This document shows, piece by piece, positions 23,587-32,133 of a stretch of DNA of 64,000 nt (position 1 is its first letter; every line of letters begins with the position of its first letter). The DNA comes from Roseibium sp. GTDB taxonomy: Bacteria; Pseudomonadota; Alphaproteobacteria; Rhizobiales; Stappiaceae. Under the pieces are notes generated by a model that saw nothing but the letters and a program-made list of their open reading frames with translations, made no database searches and was not told the origin of the DNA. The position numbers and the translations under genes were made by a program. The stretch lies in NCBI GenBank assembly GCA_017643925.1, contig JAEPML010000010.1, positions 1 to 64,000 on the forward strand, read 5' to 3'.

Positions 23587-24116
23587 TGTCGATTTTGGAC
23601 AACGATCTTGCTATTTTAGCAACAGGGGCAACCAACAGGACGATGATCGTGACGCTGCAAACAGAACCTGGAACCGCCAAGCAATCTCCTAAAGACCCGG
23701 AAGACATCATCCATGACTGGCTCCTGGCAATCATGAACGATCACCGGCCGAAAGAGATTGCGGACATTCTGGGCACGACCAATTCCAAGGTCTGGAAATT
23801 GAGAAAGGGTCATCAGCGATTGCAGGCAACCGAGCTGCTGATCCTGCACGAGGTCCTGGACATGCCCCTGCCGACACTCGGCTATCGAAACGCGGACCAG
23901 GCCGAGCCGGTCAAGCGGGTCACGAAGAAAGCCGGATCGACCGAGGAAACAAGCAGACTGTTCAAGGACGCCTATGCGTTGGTCAATCAAAGGGAGATGG
24001 CAAAGCCTGAAGATCAGCGCCTGGACAAGTTCCAGAAGCTCGAACAGGTCTTTCACATCCTGACCCTCATAGAGCAGACACCTGAAGCCCTGGAGCTGAG
24101 CCAACGCCATGAGTGA
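23586..24116 (+). CDS. Phage protein with helix-turn-helix-like segment
   Basis: A 176-residue protein following the integrase. HRPKEIADILGTTNSKVWKLRKGHQRLQATELLILHEVLDMPLPTLGY is a likely DNA-binding HTH of Cro/CI style. The GTG at 23586 overlaps the integrase stop; ATG at 23643 with AGGA upstream is a good alternative. The C-terminal half is helical and charged. It may regulate integration or early genes. Confidence 0.55.
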   Translation: MSILDNDLAILATGATNRTMIVTLQTEPGTAKQSPKDPEDIIHDWLLAIMNDHRPKEIADILGTTNSKVWKLRKGHQRLQATELLILHEVLDMPLPTLGYRNADQAEPVKRVTKKAGSTEETSRLFKDAYALVNQREMAKPEDQRLDKFQKLEQVFHILTLIEQTPEALELSQRHE

Positions 24117-24372
24117 GAGTACAGAGTTTTCGCGACTACAGTTGCGGTTCCTTCAGGTCTGGCACCTCGCAGCGATGTATGATTGCATTTATATCCTGGA
24201 GTTCTATTGCATGGATCAGTTCGACCATGACAGACTGACCCTGTTGACGGACGAGGAGCGCGCCAGGGTGGCTGAAGCAGCCGAGGCCGACATTTACGAC
24301 GAAGCAATTGCACAGGGCTACCAGCCCGCCAGGACAAGCCACGGAGTGGATCCAAATGGATACCTTTGTTGA
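24109..24372 (+). CDS. Small acidic protein, unknown function
   Basis: An 87-residue protein (LVWH..YDCIYILEFYCMDQFDHDRLTLLTDEERARVAEAAEADIYDEAIAQGY), overlapping the previous gene by 8 bases and the next by 17. The first half is aromatic and helical, the second acidic. No family recognised. Confidence 0.5.
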   Translation: MSESTEFSRLQLRFLQVWHLAAMYDCIYILEFYCMDQFDHDRLTLLTDEERARVAEAAEADIYDEAIAQGYQPARTSHGVDPNGYLC

Positions 24373-24934
24373 GAAGCTGCCGCTGTCCCATATCGAAAGC
24401 GGATTGGCCGGTGAAGACGCCCGGTATCTGTACAGTTACTGGCGTCGCAACAACGGCATCATTGAGCAGGACAGCGGCCTCACCGAGATCTCCAAGCGCC
24501 TCATGCTGTTCCGGCCGAAGCTGGTCCTGGACGACGTTCCGCCTTCAACGCTGATCGGCAAGGACACGACATTTCGCAAGTATTTCCCGGCCAGAAACGA
24601 AGCGGCCGAGTTCCCGCAGGCCTACCGCCGCAAGATCGCTCATGGCTATCATGCAGCCCTGGAGAACGAGCCTTGGTTCGACGTACAAAAAACCGGCTCC
24701 CTCATGGGTGAAGGGACGCCGGATCTTATCCTGGAAAGGCTCATTCTGAAGTTTCGGACATCCGGTGGCTTCGAACGTCTGTTTTGCCTGATGACGCTCG
24801 TGGAGGATACTTCACGATCTCGTCTATCAGATCCAACACACCATCACGATCGTTTCCAGCCAGGTAGAGACTGTTATCAATCGGGACTGGTCCACCTTCC
24901 AGCCACCGCACAGCATTCGCATGTAACCTGGTGA
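24356..24934 (+). CDS. PAS_5-like protein, 3' end probably altered
   Basis: From the ATG at 24356 (GGAG 9 bases upstream) about 192 residues. Residues 1 to 145 resemble the single-domain PAS proteins of alphaproteobacteria: YLYSYWRRNNGI, RPKLVLDDVPPSTLIGKDTTFRKYFPARNEAAEFPQAYRRKIAHGYHAALENEPWFDV, then LILKFRTSGGFERLFCLMTLVED as the terminal strands. After VED the sequence turns into low-quality protein that is just the antisense of the convergent gene, so the natural 3' end seems lost. Ligand and partner unknown. Confidence 0.45.
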   Translation: MDTFVEKLPLSHIESGLAGEDARYLYSYWRRNNGIIEQDSGLTEISKRLMLFRPKLVLDDVPPSTLIGKDTTFRKYFPARNEAAEFPQAYRRKIAHGYHAALENEPWFDVQKTGSLMGEGTPDLILERLILKFRTSGGFERLFCLMTLVEDTSRSRLSDPTHHHDRFQPGRDCYQSGLVHLPATAQHSHVTW

Positions 24935-25505
24935 AGCCGCAGGATCGGAAGAAGCCCTCCTTGTAGACCCGCTTCTCCATCCAGCCATAGTAGAAATCTG
25001 CGTCCCAGTCCTCCAGCGCTTCGATCTGCGCCATGCGATTGAGCATCCCTCCCAAGTGAGTGTTCTGCCAGTCATGGCGCACCTCTGTCCCACCCAGGTA
25101 AACCGTGTCGCCCGTGATCCGCTGCGCAAAGCGCGGCTGGTCCGGAGCCAGGATCACCTGGCCGCCGGTTTCTGACGGAAAGCACCGATGGAAGTGGTGT
25201 CGCCAATAGTCCACCAGGGTCTGCGGCGGACGCATCTGGTCCAGCCTGGCACACACCCGGCCGACCAGCATTCCTTCATCGTCCAGGAGGGCAAGCCAGA
25301 AAGCCCGGCCGTTAGAAAACGTCTGCGTCCTGGGCGAGAAATGCGCCTCCAGAACCTTAAGTCCGCCTTCCCGCGCCAGGGCATCTATTTCCTCGAAATC
25401 GTGACCTCGATGCAGCGTCAGTCCGTAGTCAGAAAACACGCGATCCAGGGCGGCCCAAGCGCGCCGCAATCGCGGCTTGTTTATTTCTGCTCCTAATTTG
25501 ACCAT
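24741..25505 (-). CDS. Unknown protein with GNAT-like C-terminal half
   Basis: A 254-residue protein convergent with, and overlapping by 194 bases, the PAS-like gene. Segments AFWLALLDDEGMLVGRVCARLD, LAPDQPRFAQRITGDTVYLGGTEVRHDWQNTHLGGMLNRMAQIEALEDWDADFYYGWMEKRVYKEGFFRSCGFTRLHANAVRW show the strand-helix pattern of acyltransferases (substrate sheet, then K/R..GF..CGF.R). I cannot name a family. It sits between integrase and attachment site, a typical place for phage cargo. The last 15 residues may be out-of-place sequence from a junction. Confidence 0.45.
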   Translation of the reverse strand: MVKLGAEINKPRLRRAWAALDRVFSDYGLTLHRGHDFEEIDALAREGGLKVLEAHFSPRTQTFSNGRAFWLALLDDEGMLVGRVCARLDQMRPPQTLVDYWRHHFHRCFPSETGGQVILAPDQPRFAQRITGDTVYLGGTEVRHDWQNTHLGGMLNRMAQIEALEDWDADFYYGWMEKRVYKEGFFRSCGFTRLHANAVRWLEGGPVPIDNSLYLAGNDRDGVLDLIDEIVKYPPRASSGKTDVRSHRMSETSE

Positions 25506-25640
25506 TTATACCCACCAGTGTTCTTTTTTTGATAGTCTAGTGTCCAAAAACGACAATTTTCATTGCACAGCTGCTGCACCCCTGTATAATCGCTAAAGTT
25601 GTAATGCCCGGTAAGAATACCATTGCAGGATCTACGATAA

Positions 25641-25880
25641 GTGCCCAAAAAGATTGATCCAAGAAGATTAGACGACGCGATAGAAACGGCATCAACCGCA
25701 ACAGTTCATCTTGCAGATCGGCACATCGAGGAAGCCCAGGCTTTAATGACGATGATACGGACGCTGGCAGCCAACAGCGAGCCCGACGAATGGGCCAATC
25801 TTCAGGCAGGCATTCTGATCAATTCGCGCCAGGTGGAACAACGCCTGGCGGACGCCCGAAAGGCGCTGGACGATGCATGA
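25641..25880 (+). CDS. Small helical protein near the attachment site
   Basis: A 79-residue product from a GTG start with AGGA about 10 bases upstream. It is largely helical with heptad-like spacing (LDDAIETASTATVHLADRHIEEAQALMTMIRTLAAN, then VEQRLADARKALDDA). No family recognised. It is the last phage-side ORF before the attachment region. Confidence 0.45.
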   Translation: MPKKIDPRRLDDAIETASTATVHLADRHIEEAQALMTMIRTLAANSEPDEWANLQAGILINSRQVEQRLADARKALDDA

Positions 25881-25894
25881 ATTTCGGACAGAGA

Positions 25895-25951
25895 ATGAAC
25901 ATCCGACGACATCCGATATCGGAAGTTCGTCGGATGTCGTCGGATGTTCAT
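25895..25951. repeat. 22-bp perfect inverted repeat beside the attachment site
   Basis: The arms 25895-25916 and 25930-25951 are perfectly complementary with a 13-base loop. Each arm contains ACATCCGACGACATCCGA, a direct repeat of ACATCCGA 10 bases apart, so the element has four copies of the unit, two in each sense. No T run follows on either strand. It lies 66 bases from the tRNA 3' end, a fitting place for integrase arm-type or excisionase sites. Confidence 0.7.
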
Positions 25952-26016
25952 GGAAAGTTCACGGTGCACAAATTGCGCAAAATTAGAAATTCAATATATT
26001 GTTCAATTGATTATGT

Positions 26017-26092
<76 letters not shown>

Positions 26093-26493
26093 ATCTGCGC
26101 GATCACCAACACGGGGTGACGCGACGGACTGCGGTGTATATAGGGCGCCAACAGCTGAAGCAATCCCTTTTGTGACGCTTTTTTGTCAATGCGGCCATGC
26201 GCGGAATGCATCGAATTCAGGACCCGACAAGGCACCGGCACGTGCCTGAATTGAAAGCAGAAAGAAATTTTCAGAAACTTTGGGCAACTTTTGCGCAATA
26301 ATCGAATTTTGGGCTTGACCGGCGAAAACCGCCTCACTAGTGTGCGGCGCATCAAGACCGGGCGGGTATGCCGGACTTGAGGCGACCGGCTTGAAGGGCC
26401 AAGGAAAATTCCCCTCAGGCAGTTGCGCGGGCAGTTCCGCATCCCATACCGGTGAGGCCATTTCGGCCTGCAGCATCAAAGGACCGGGACGAC

Positions 26494-26550
26494 ATGCCGA
26501 TGTCGCTCATTCTAGTAGTGGTGGGAAAGCGCGCTAACCTGACGGGTTGA
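26494..26550 (+). CDS. ilv operon leader peptide
   Basis: An 18-codon ORF, MPMSLILVVVGKRANLTG, with six consecutive branched-chain amino acid codons (CTC ATT CTA GTA GTG GTG). GGGA and AAGGA lie just upstream. It precedes an intrinsic terminator and then ilvB, the layout of a transcription attenuator: ribosomes stalling at these codons when Leu, Ile or Val are short would favour read-through. A second in-frame ATG is at 26500. Confidence 0.75.
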   Translation: MPMSLILVVVGKRANLTG

Positions 26551-26579
26551 TCCCGTACGGACAGGATGGCGCGCGACCA

Positions 26580-26603
26580 AGGCTCCCGAAGGGGCCTTTT
26601 TTT
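26580..26603 (+). terminator. Attenuator terminator upstream of ilvB
   Basis: AGGCTCC / GGGGCCT with a CGAA tetraloop (one T-G pair) is followed by seven T residues. Upstream, ACGGG (26542-26546) pairs with CCCGT (26552-26556) around the leader stop codon, and GCGCGC at 26529-26534 can pair with GCGCGC at 26569-26574, giving alternative folds for leader control. The rest of 26093-26493 shows no gene. Confidence 0.75.
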
Positions 26604-26730
26604 GTACCCGCCTCCTGACGATGCCCTTTCCATCACATCCGGATCTTTGACGCCGCAGATGAAATGGCGGAAGAATTGAGTTTAGAGCCAAGCCTGGACA
26701 GTCGGGCGAACATGCAAGGACGATAAGAGA

Positions 26731-28506
<1,776 letters not shown>

Positions 28507-28530
28507 GAGCCAGGCAAAGGATTATAGAAA

Positions 28531-29103
28531 ATGAACGCACAGAACGTTGATGCTCCTTCTGCCTATTTCCTGGCCGAAGTCAGCAGTGAAATCGAAACCC
28601 ACACCCTATCGCTTATCGTCGACAACGAGCCGGGTGTGCTTGCGCGCGTGATCGGGCTCTTCTCCGGGCGCGGCTACAACATCGACAGCCTGACCGTGTC
28701 GGAAACCGAGCACGAAAAGCACCTGTCGCGGATCACCATCGTGACCACCGGTACACCGATGATCATCGAACAGATCCGACATCAGCTCGACCGGCTGGTA
28801 CCGGTTCACCGGGTGACCGACCTGACAGTGCGCGCCAAACGCATCAACCAGGACAAGCCGCTGGAACGGGAACTTGCCCTGGTGAAAGTGACCGGCACCG
28901 GCGAGAAACGCCTGGAAGCCTTGCGCCTCGCCGATGCATTCCGCACCACCGTGATCGACGCCACAACCGAGCATTTCGTCTTCGAGATCACGGGCCGGAC
29001 CTCCAAGATCGAGCAGTTCATCGCCATCATGAAGCCGCTTGGCCTGGTGGAAGTTTCCCGGACCGGCGTCGCAGCCGTCCAGCGCGGACCGGAAGAGCTC
29101 TAA
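28531..29103 (+). CDS. ilvN: Acetolactate synthase small (regulatory) subunit
   Basis: A 190-residue subunit. An N-terminal ACT domain (THTLSLIVDNEPGVLARVIGLFSGRGYNIDSLTVSETEHEKHLSRITIVT) binds valine for feedback control; the C-terminal half (RELALVKVTGTGEKRLEALRLADAFRTTVIDATTEHFVFEITGRTSKIEQFIAIMKPLG) activates the large subunit. The N-terminal extension of about 20 residues is typical of alphaproteobacterial forms. It is co-transcribed with ilvB and followed by a strong terminator. Confidence 0.96.
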   Translation: MNAQNVDAPSAYFLAEVSSEIETHTLSLIVDNEPGVLARVIGLFSGRGYNIDSLTVSETEHEKHLSRITIVTTGTPMIIEQIRHQLDRLVPVHRVTDLTVRAKRINQDKPLERELALVKVTGTGEKRLEALRLADAFRTTVIDATTEHFVFEITGRTSKIEQFIAIMKPLGLVEVSRTGVAAVQRGPEEL

Positions 29104-29128
29104 CGAGTTTCCAGTTCATTGAAAAAAT

Positions 29129-29160
29129 GACCCGCTGCAGAAATGCAGCGGGTCTTTTTT
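29129..29160 (+). terminator. Rho-independent terminator after ilvN
   Basis: GACCCGCTGCA and TGCAGCGGGTC form an 11-bp stem with a GAAA loop (29129-29154), followed by six T residues. Confidence 0.92.
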
Positions 29161-29185
29161 GTTTCGTGCCCTCCCTCTTCAGCGG

Positions 29186-29760
29186 TCATCCCGGCCTTGC
29201 GCCGGGATCCAATCCACTTCGCCACAGACTGGAGTGGTCGCAGGGCGCAGTGCATCACTGCAAGGCTCTGCGCCTTCCCGCCTCTCTGCAAACGAATGGG
29301 TCCACGATCGCGCTCCGCTTGTCGGGGATGACGCCAGGCGCGATTGGCAAGGGTCCCCCTCCTCGGCGATCATCCCGGCCTCGAGCCGGGATCCAATCCA
29401 CCTCACCACAAACGGCACAGGTCGAAAGGCGCAGTGCACCACTTCAAGGCTCTGCGCCTTCCCGCCTCTCTGCAAACGAATGGATCCCGATCGCGCTGCG
29501 CTTGTCGGGGATGACGCCAGGCGCGATTGGCAAGGGTCCCCCTCCTCGGCGGTCATCCCGGCCTCGAGCCGGGATCCAATCCACCTCGCCAAAGACGGCA
29601 GAGCTCGCAAGGCGAATTGCATCACTGCGAGGCTCTGCGCCTTCCCGCCTCTCTGCAAACGAATGGATCCCCGATCGCGCCGCTTGTCGGAGATGACGCC
29701 GGGCGTGAATGGCAAGGGTCCGCCCCTCCTAAGCAGTCATCCCAGCCCTGAGCCGGGATC
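29186..29760. repeat. Tandem array of about 184-bp intergenic repeats
   Basis: The sequence TCATCCCGGCC (or a close variant) begins units at 29186, 29370, 29553 and 29737, spaced 184, 183 and 184 bases; three units are full and the fourth is partial. Each unit has a GC-rich palindrome (CCCGGCCTCGAGCCGGGATCC), then CTCTGCGCCTTCCCGCCTCTC, then GTCGGGGATGACGCCAGGCG. Open frames run through on both strands but look like repeat translations rather than proteins. It resembles dispersed repeat elements of alphaproteobacteria. Confidence 0.85.
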
Positions 29761-29882
29761 CATAGATTGCTCCCCGGCGCGCAAACAGGATTGAAAAGAA
29801 CCGGACGATGCAAGACGACGGGCTTGAATTGAGGGAAAAGGTCCCGAAATTGAATACACCTGTCCTGCGCTCAAGGATCGTC

Positions 29883-30695
29883 ATGCCCTTCAAACTCGAC
29901 ACCTATTTGCAACGCCTTGGTCTGTCAGACGTCCCCTCCGGCATAGACGGCCTCCACCAACTGCAATTCGCACAGATCTGCGCCCTCCCCTTTGAAAACG
30001 TCTATCCCTATCTGGGCAGGGTACCGTCACTCGATGAGGAAGATCTTTGGCAGAAGCTGGTGGTCGACCTGTGTGGCGGCTTTTGTTTCGAGCTCAACGT
30101 GCTGCTGGGCCTGGCGTTGAAGCAACTGGGCTATGCCGGCAAGCCGGTGCTAGCGCGCGTGCGCATGGGGGCGCCGGAAGGCGGGGCCAGGACGCACCTC
30201 GCCCATGTTGTCACCCATCAGGGCACGGAATGGCTGGTCGATGCCGGATTTGGCAGTCAGGCCCCTTTTCACCCGGTCAACATCAGCTCGGGCAGGGAAC
30301 AGGAAATTCGCGGCCACCTGTTTCGCATCAGGAGGGACGACATCGCGGGAGAGCAAGTGCTGGAACGCAAGACAGAGACAGGCTGGTTGCCCCTTTTCGG
30401 CTTCGACCGTGTCGCGCCCCGCGCGATTGATCTTGAAGCGTCCACGTTCCTGGCGGCCCGCTGGCCCAGGGAGCCCTTCTCCAGCAGCATCAAGGCCTAT
30501 CGGGGCACAGAAACCGGCTGGATCAGCTTTCAGGACGGTCGGGCAAGCATCGTGGAAAACGGGTCCAAGCGCTCATGGGAGCTGAATTCCGCCAGCGAGC
30601 TCACGGACTTCCTGCGGCTGGAGATGGATCTTGGCTATCCCGCAGAGGACCTGGCGGCCGTCGCCGACCGGCTCCTCTCCACCGGCCCGGCCTGA
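29883..30695 (+). CDS. Arylamine N-acetyltransferase
   Basis: A 270-residue enzyme that moves an acetyl group from acetyl-CoA to arylamines or hydrazines. The catalytic triad is visible: Cys in LCGGFCFELN (near residue 70), His in ARTHLAHVV and Asp in WLVDAGFGSQAPFHP. The start is the ATG at 29883 with AGGA 6 bases upstream; the frame is open from 29808. It stands alone between a repeat array and convergent SRPBCC genes, so the physiological substrate is not indicated. Confidence 0.9.
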   Translation: MPFKLDTYLQRLGLSDVPSGIDGLHQLQFAQICALPFENVYPYLGRVPSLDEEDLWQKLVVDLCGGFCFELNVLLGLALKQLGYAGKPVLARVRMGAPEGGARTHLAHVVTHQGTEWLVDAGFGSQAPFHPVNISSGREQEIRGHLFRIRRDDIAGEQVLERKTETGWLPLFGFDRVAPRAIDLEASTFLAARWPREPFSSSIKAYRGTETGWISFQDGRASIVENGSKRSWELNSASELTDFLRLEMDLGYPAEDLAAVADRLLSTGPA

Positions 30696-30714
30696 GATCA
30701 GCAGTCAGGGACAC

Positions 30715-31170
30715 TCAAGTGTAATACCCCTGCCGAAGGTTGATGCCGTGTTCGACATAGGCCTTCAAACAGCACAACATCTGCGTCCAGCCCTCGCAGT
30801 TCCCGTATGAAGCCTTGCGCCCTTTTTCGGTGTCCTGCCATCCTTCTTCGCGGATTGTCACAAGCGTACGGCCATCTTCCAGTGCCTCGAAATCCATCGT
30901 GACTGTCGTCTGCCGCTCGCCGTCTTCGCCGGAGCCCTCGTCCGAGGCCCAGCGAAGCACGATCCTCTGGTTCTCGACGACTTCGACCACCTGAACCGGA
31001 AAGCGCCCGGGAAAATCGGCAAAACTCCAGAAGACCGTTGCGCCACTTTCCAGGCGCCCGTCTGCCCCGCCTGTCGTGAAATAGCCGGAAAGCCGTTCCG
31101 GATTGACCACCGCCTCGAAGGTCTCTGCGACAGGCCGTGAGATGCGGCCGGAAACACTGAATGAAACCAA
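30715..31170 (-). CDS. SRPBCC (AHSA1-like) family protein
   Basis: A 151-residue START-like fold protein: VSFSVSGRISRPVAETFEAVVNPERLSGYFTTGGADGRLESGATVFWSFADFPGRFPVQVVEVVENQRIVLRW, then TVTMDFEALEDGRTLVTIREEGW and a C-terminal helix GWTQMLCCLKAYVEHGINL. The TTG start at 31170 is chosen because GGGAGG is 5 bases upstream, just after the preceding gene's stop; the frame is open to 31332. Such proteins bind hydrophobic ligands. It forms a pair with the next SRPBCC gene, under a divergent ArsR regulator. Confidence 0.8.
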   Translation of the reverse strand: MVSFSVSGRISRPVAETFEAVVNPERLSGYFTTGGADGRLESGATVFWSFADFPGRFPVQVVEVVENQRIVLRWASDEGSGEDGERQTTVTMDFEALEDGRTLVTIREEGWQDTEKGRKASYGNCEGWTQMLCCLKAYVEHGINLRQGYYT

Positions 31171-31180
31171 ATTTGCCTCC

Positions 31181-31600
31181 CTAGTTCGCCTTTTCCGCCG
31201 CCGACAAGAGGTTCCCGAGGTGGTAGGCCCAGCCCTTTCTGTGATTGTCGAGGAGTGTCGCGCGATGGTCTGGCGGCGCGTCCTGCCAGCCGCGATGACA
31301 CAAGGCCAGCGTCGACCCGTTGCCGGCCGCATCGATCAGAAACTGGACTTCGGTTCGGAATGTCCAGTCGTCATCGGCCCAGGACAACCGCAGGAGCGAC
31401 CCTCGCCTGACCTCCATCACGCGGCCCCGGGTATGGTGCTGGCCCTCCTTGTCGTGCCAGGGCTCATGAAACTGACCACCCGGTCTGGCTTCCAGCAGGA
31501 TATCCTCTCCCCACCAAAGCTCCGGCTTGAGAAGCACATCCCAGAGCCGGTCCGAAGGGACAGCGCACGTCACTTCCAGGTCGATTTCAACATCCGACAC
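31181..31600 (-). CDS. SRPBCC (AHSA1-like) family protein
   Basis: A 139-residue protein with the same fold pattern (VEIDLEVTCAVPSDRLWDVLLKPELWWGEDILLEARPGGQFHEPW, RGRVMEVRRGSLLRLSWADDDWTFRTEVQFLI, GWAYHLGNLL). It is the promoter-proximal gene of the pair, transcribed away from the ArsR gene. ArsR plus AHSA1-like pairs are common and are usually co-regulated, though their ligands are mostly unknown. Confidence 0.8.
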   Translation of the reverse strand: MSDVEIDLEVTCAVPSDRLWDVLLKPELWWGEDILLEARPGGQFHEPWHDKEGQHHTRGRVMEVRRGSLLRLSWADDDWTFRTEVQFLIDAAGNGSTLALCHRGWQDAPPDHRATLLDNHRKGWAYHLGNLLSAAEKAN

Positions 31601-31641
31601 GACACTTCACCCGGCATATCCATATTGCATGTCAGTTTATA

Positions 31642-31661
31642 ATGTTATAATTTTATAACAT
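31642..31661. promoter_or_regulatory. Perfect 20-bp palindrome at the ArsR start
   Basis: ATGTTATAATTTTATAACAT is a perfect palindrome whose last bases are the first two of the ArsR start codon. It contains TATAAT (31646-31651), which with TTGCAT at 31625 could be a promoter whose transcript starts at or near the ATG. The site also lies in the divergent SRPBCC promoter region. It is the likely ArsR operator. Confidence 0.65.
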
Positions 31662-31992
31662 GTCAAGCGATGACGATTCAGACAAGGTTTTCAAGGCTCT
31701 TGCCGACCGGCGACGCCGGCATATGCTCGATCTTCTGAAGGACGGGCCCAAGACGACCGGGATGTTATGTGCCGCCTTTCCTGAAATCGACCGCTGCACC
31801 GTGATGCAGCACCTGAAGGTTCTGGAACAGGCGGATCTCGTGGTTCCACAGCGCAAGGGACGGGAACGCTGGAACCATCTCAACGCACTGCCGATCAAGG
31901 GCATCCACGACCGCTGGATCGGTGATTATGCCGCCCACGCGGTCGACCTGTTGGCGCGGTTGAATTCGGACCTTGAAATCCAGCCGGACTGA
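31660..31992 (+). CDS. ArsR family transcriptional regulator
   Basis: A 110-residue winged-helix protein: KVFKALADRRRRHMLDLLKDGPKTTGMLCAAFPEIDRCTVMQHLKVLEQADLVVPQRKGRERWNHLNALPIKGIHDRWI. There are no metal-binding CxC motifs, so it belongs with the AHSA1-linked subgroup rather than metal sensors. There is no ribosome site before the ATG, which lies in the operator palindrome, so translation of a leaderless mRNA is likely. Probably represses itself and the SRPBCC pair. Confidence 0.85.
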   Translation: MSSDDDSDKVFKALADRRRRHMLDLLKDGPKTTGMLCAAFPEIDRCTVMQHLKVLEQADLVVPQRKGRERWNHLNALPIKGIHDRWIGDYAAHAVDLLARLNSDLEIQPD

Positions 31993-32133
31993 GCCTCGGT
32001 AAATCAACGGTGACAACGGCGGAAATAAAGGGCCGTGACCTAGACGCGACACGGATCTGCGCGTATACGACATCCGCGTTTTGCGCTGCACCCAGCGCTC
32101 ATGACATCCAGTTCAAAAAGAGGCTTCAAGCCC

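Larger units (their letters stand above)
1..26016. mobile_element. Prophage with T7-like virion genes, integrated at tRNA-Lys (left end outside window)
   Basis: Continuous phage gene content runs from the window edge to the 3' end of a tRNA-Lys gene. Virion genes (tail tubular B and A, capsid, scaffold, connector, terminases) and replication genes lie on the minus strand; the immunity and integration genes near the tRNA lie on the plus strand. The tRNA is on the minus strand, so its 3' end abuts the phage, the usual arrangement for tyrosine-integrase elements that use a tRNA gene as attB. The second attachment site must lie left of position 1 and cannot be seen. The integrase has an in-frame TAG, so the element may no longer excise. 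Confidence 0.9.

Noticed and set aside
29127..29794. Three overlapping frames through the 184-bp repeats
   Set aside because: Translations repeat with the DNA and shift frame between units of 183 and 184 bases; no independent protein motif.
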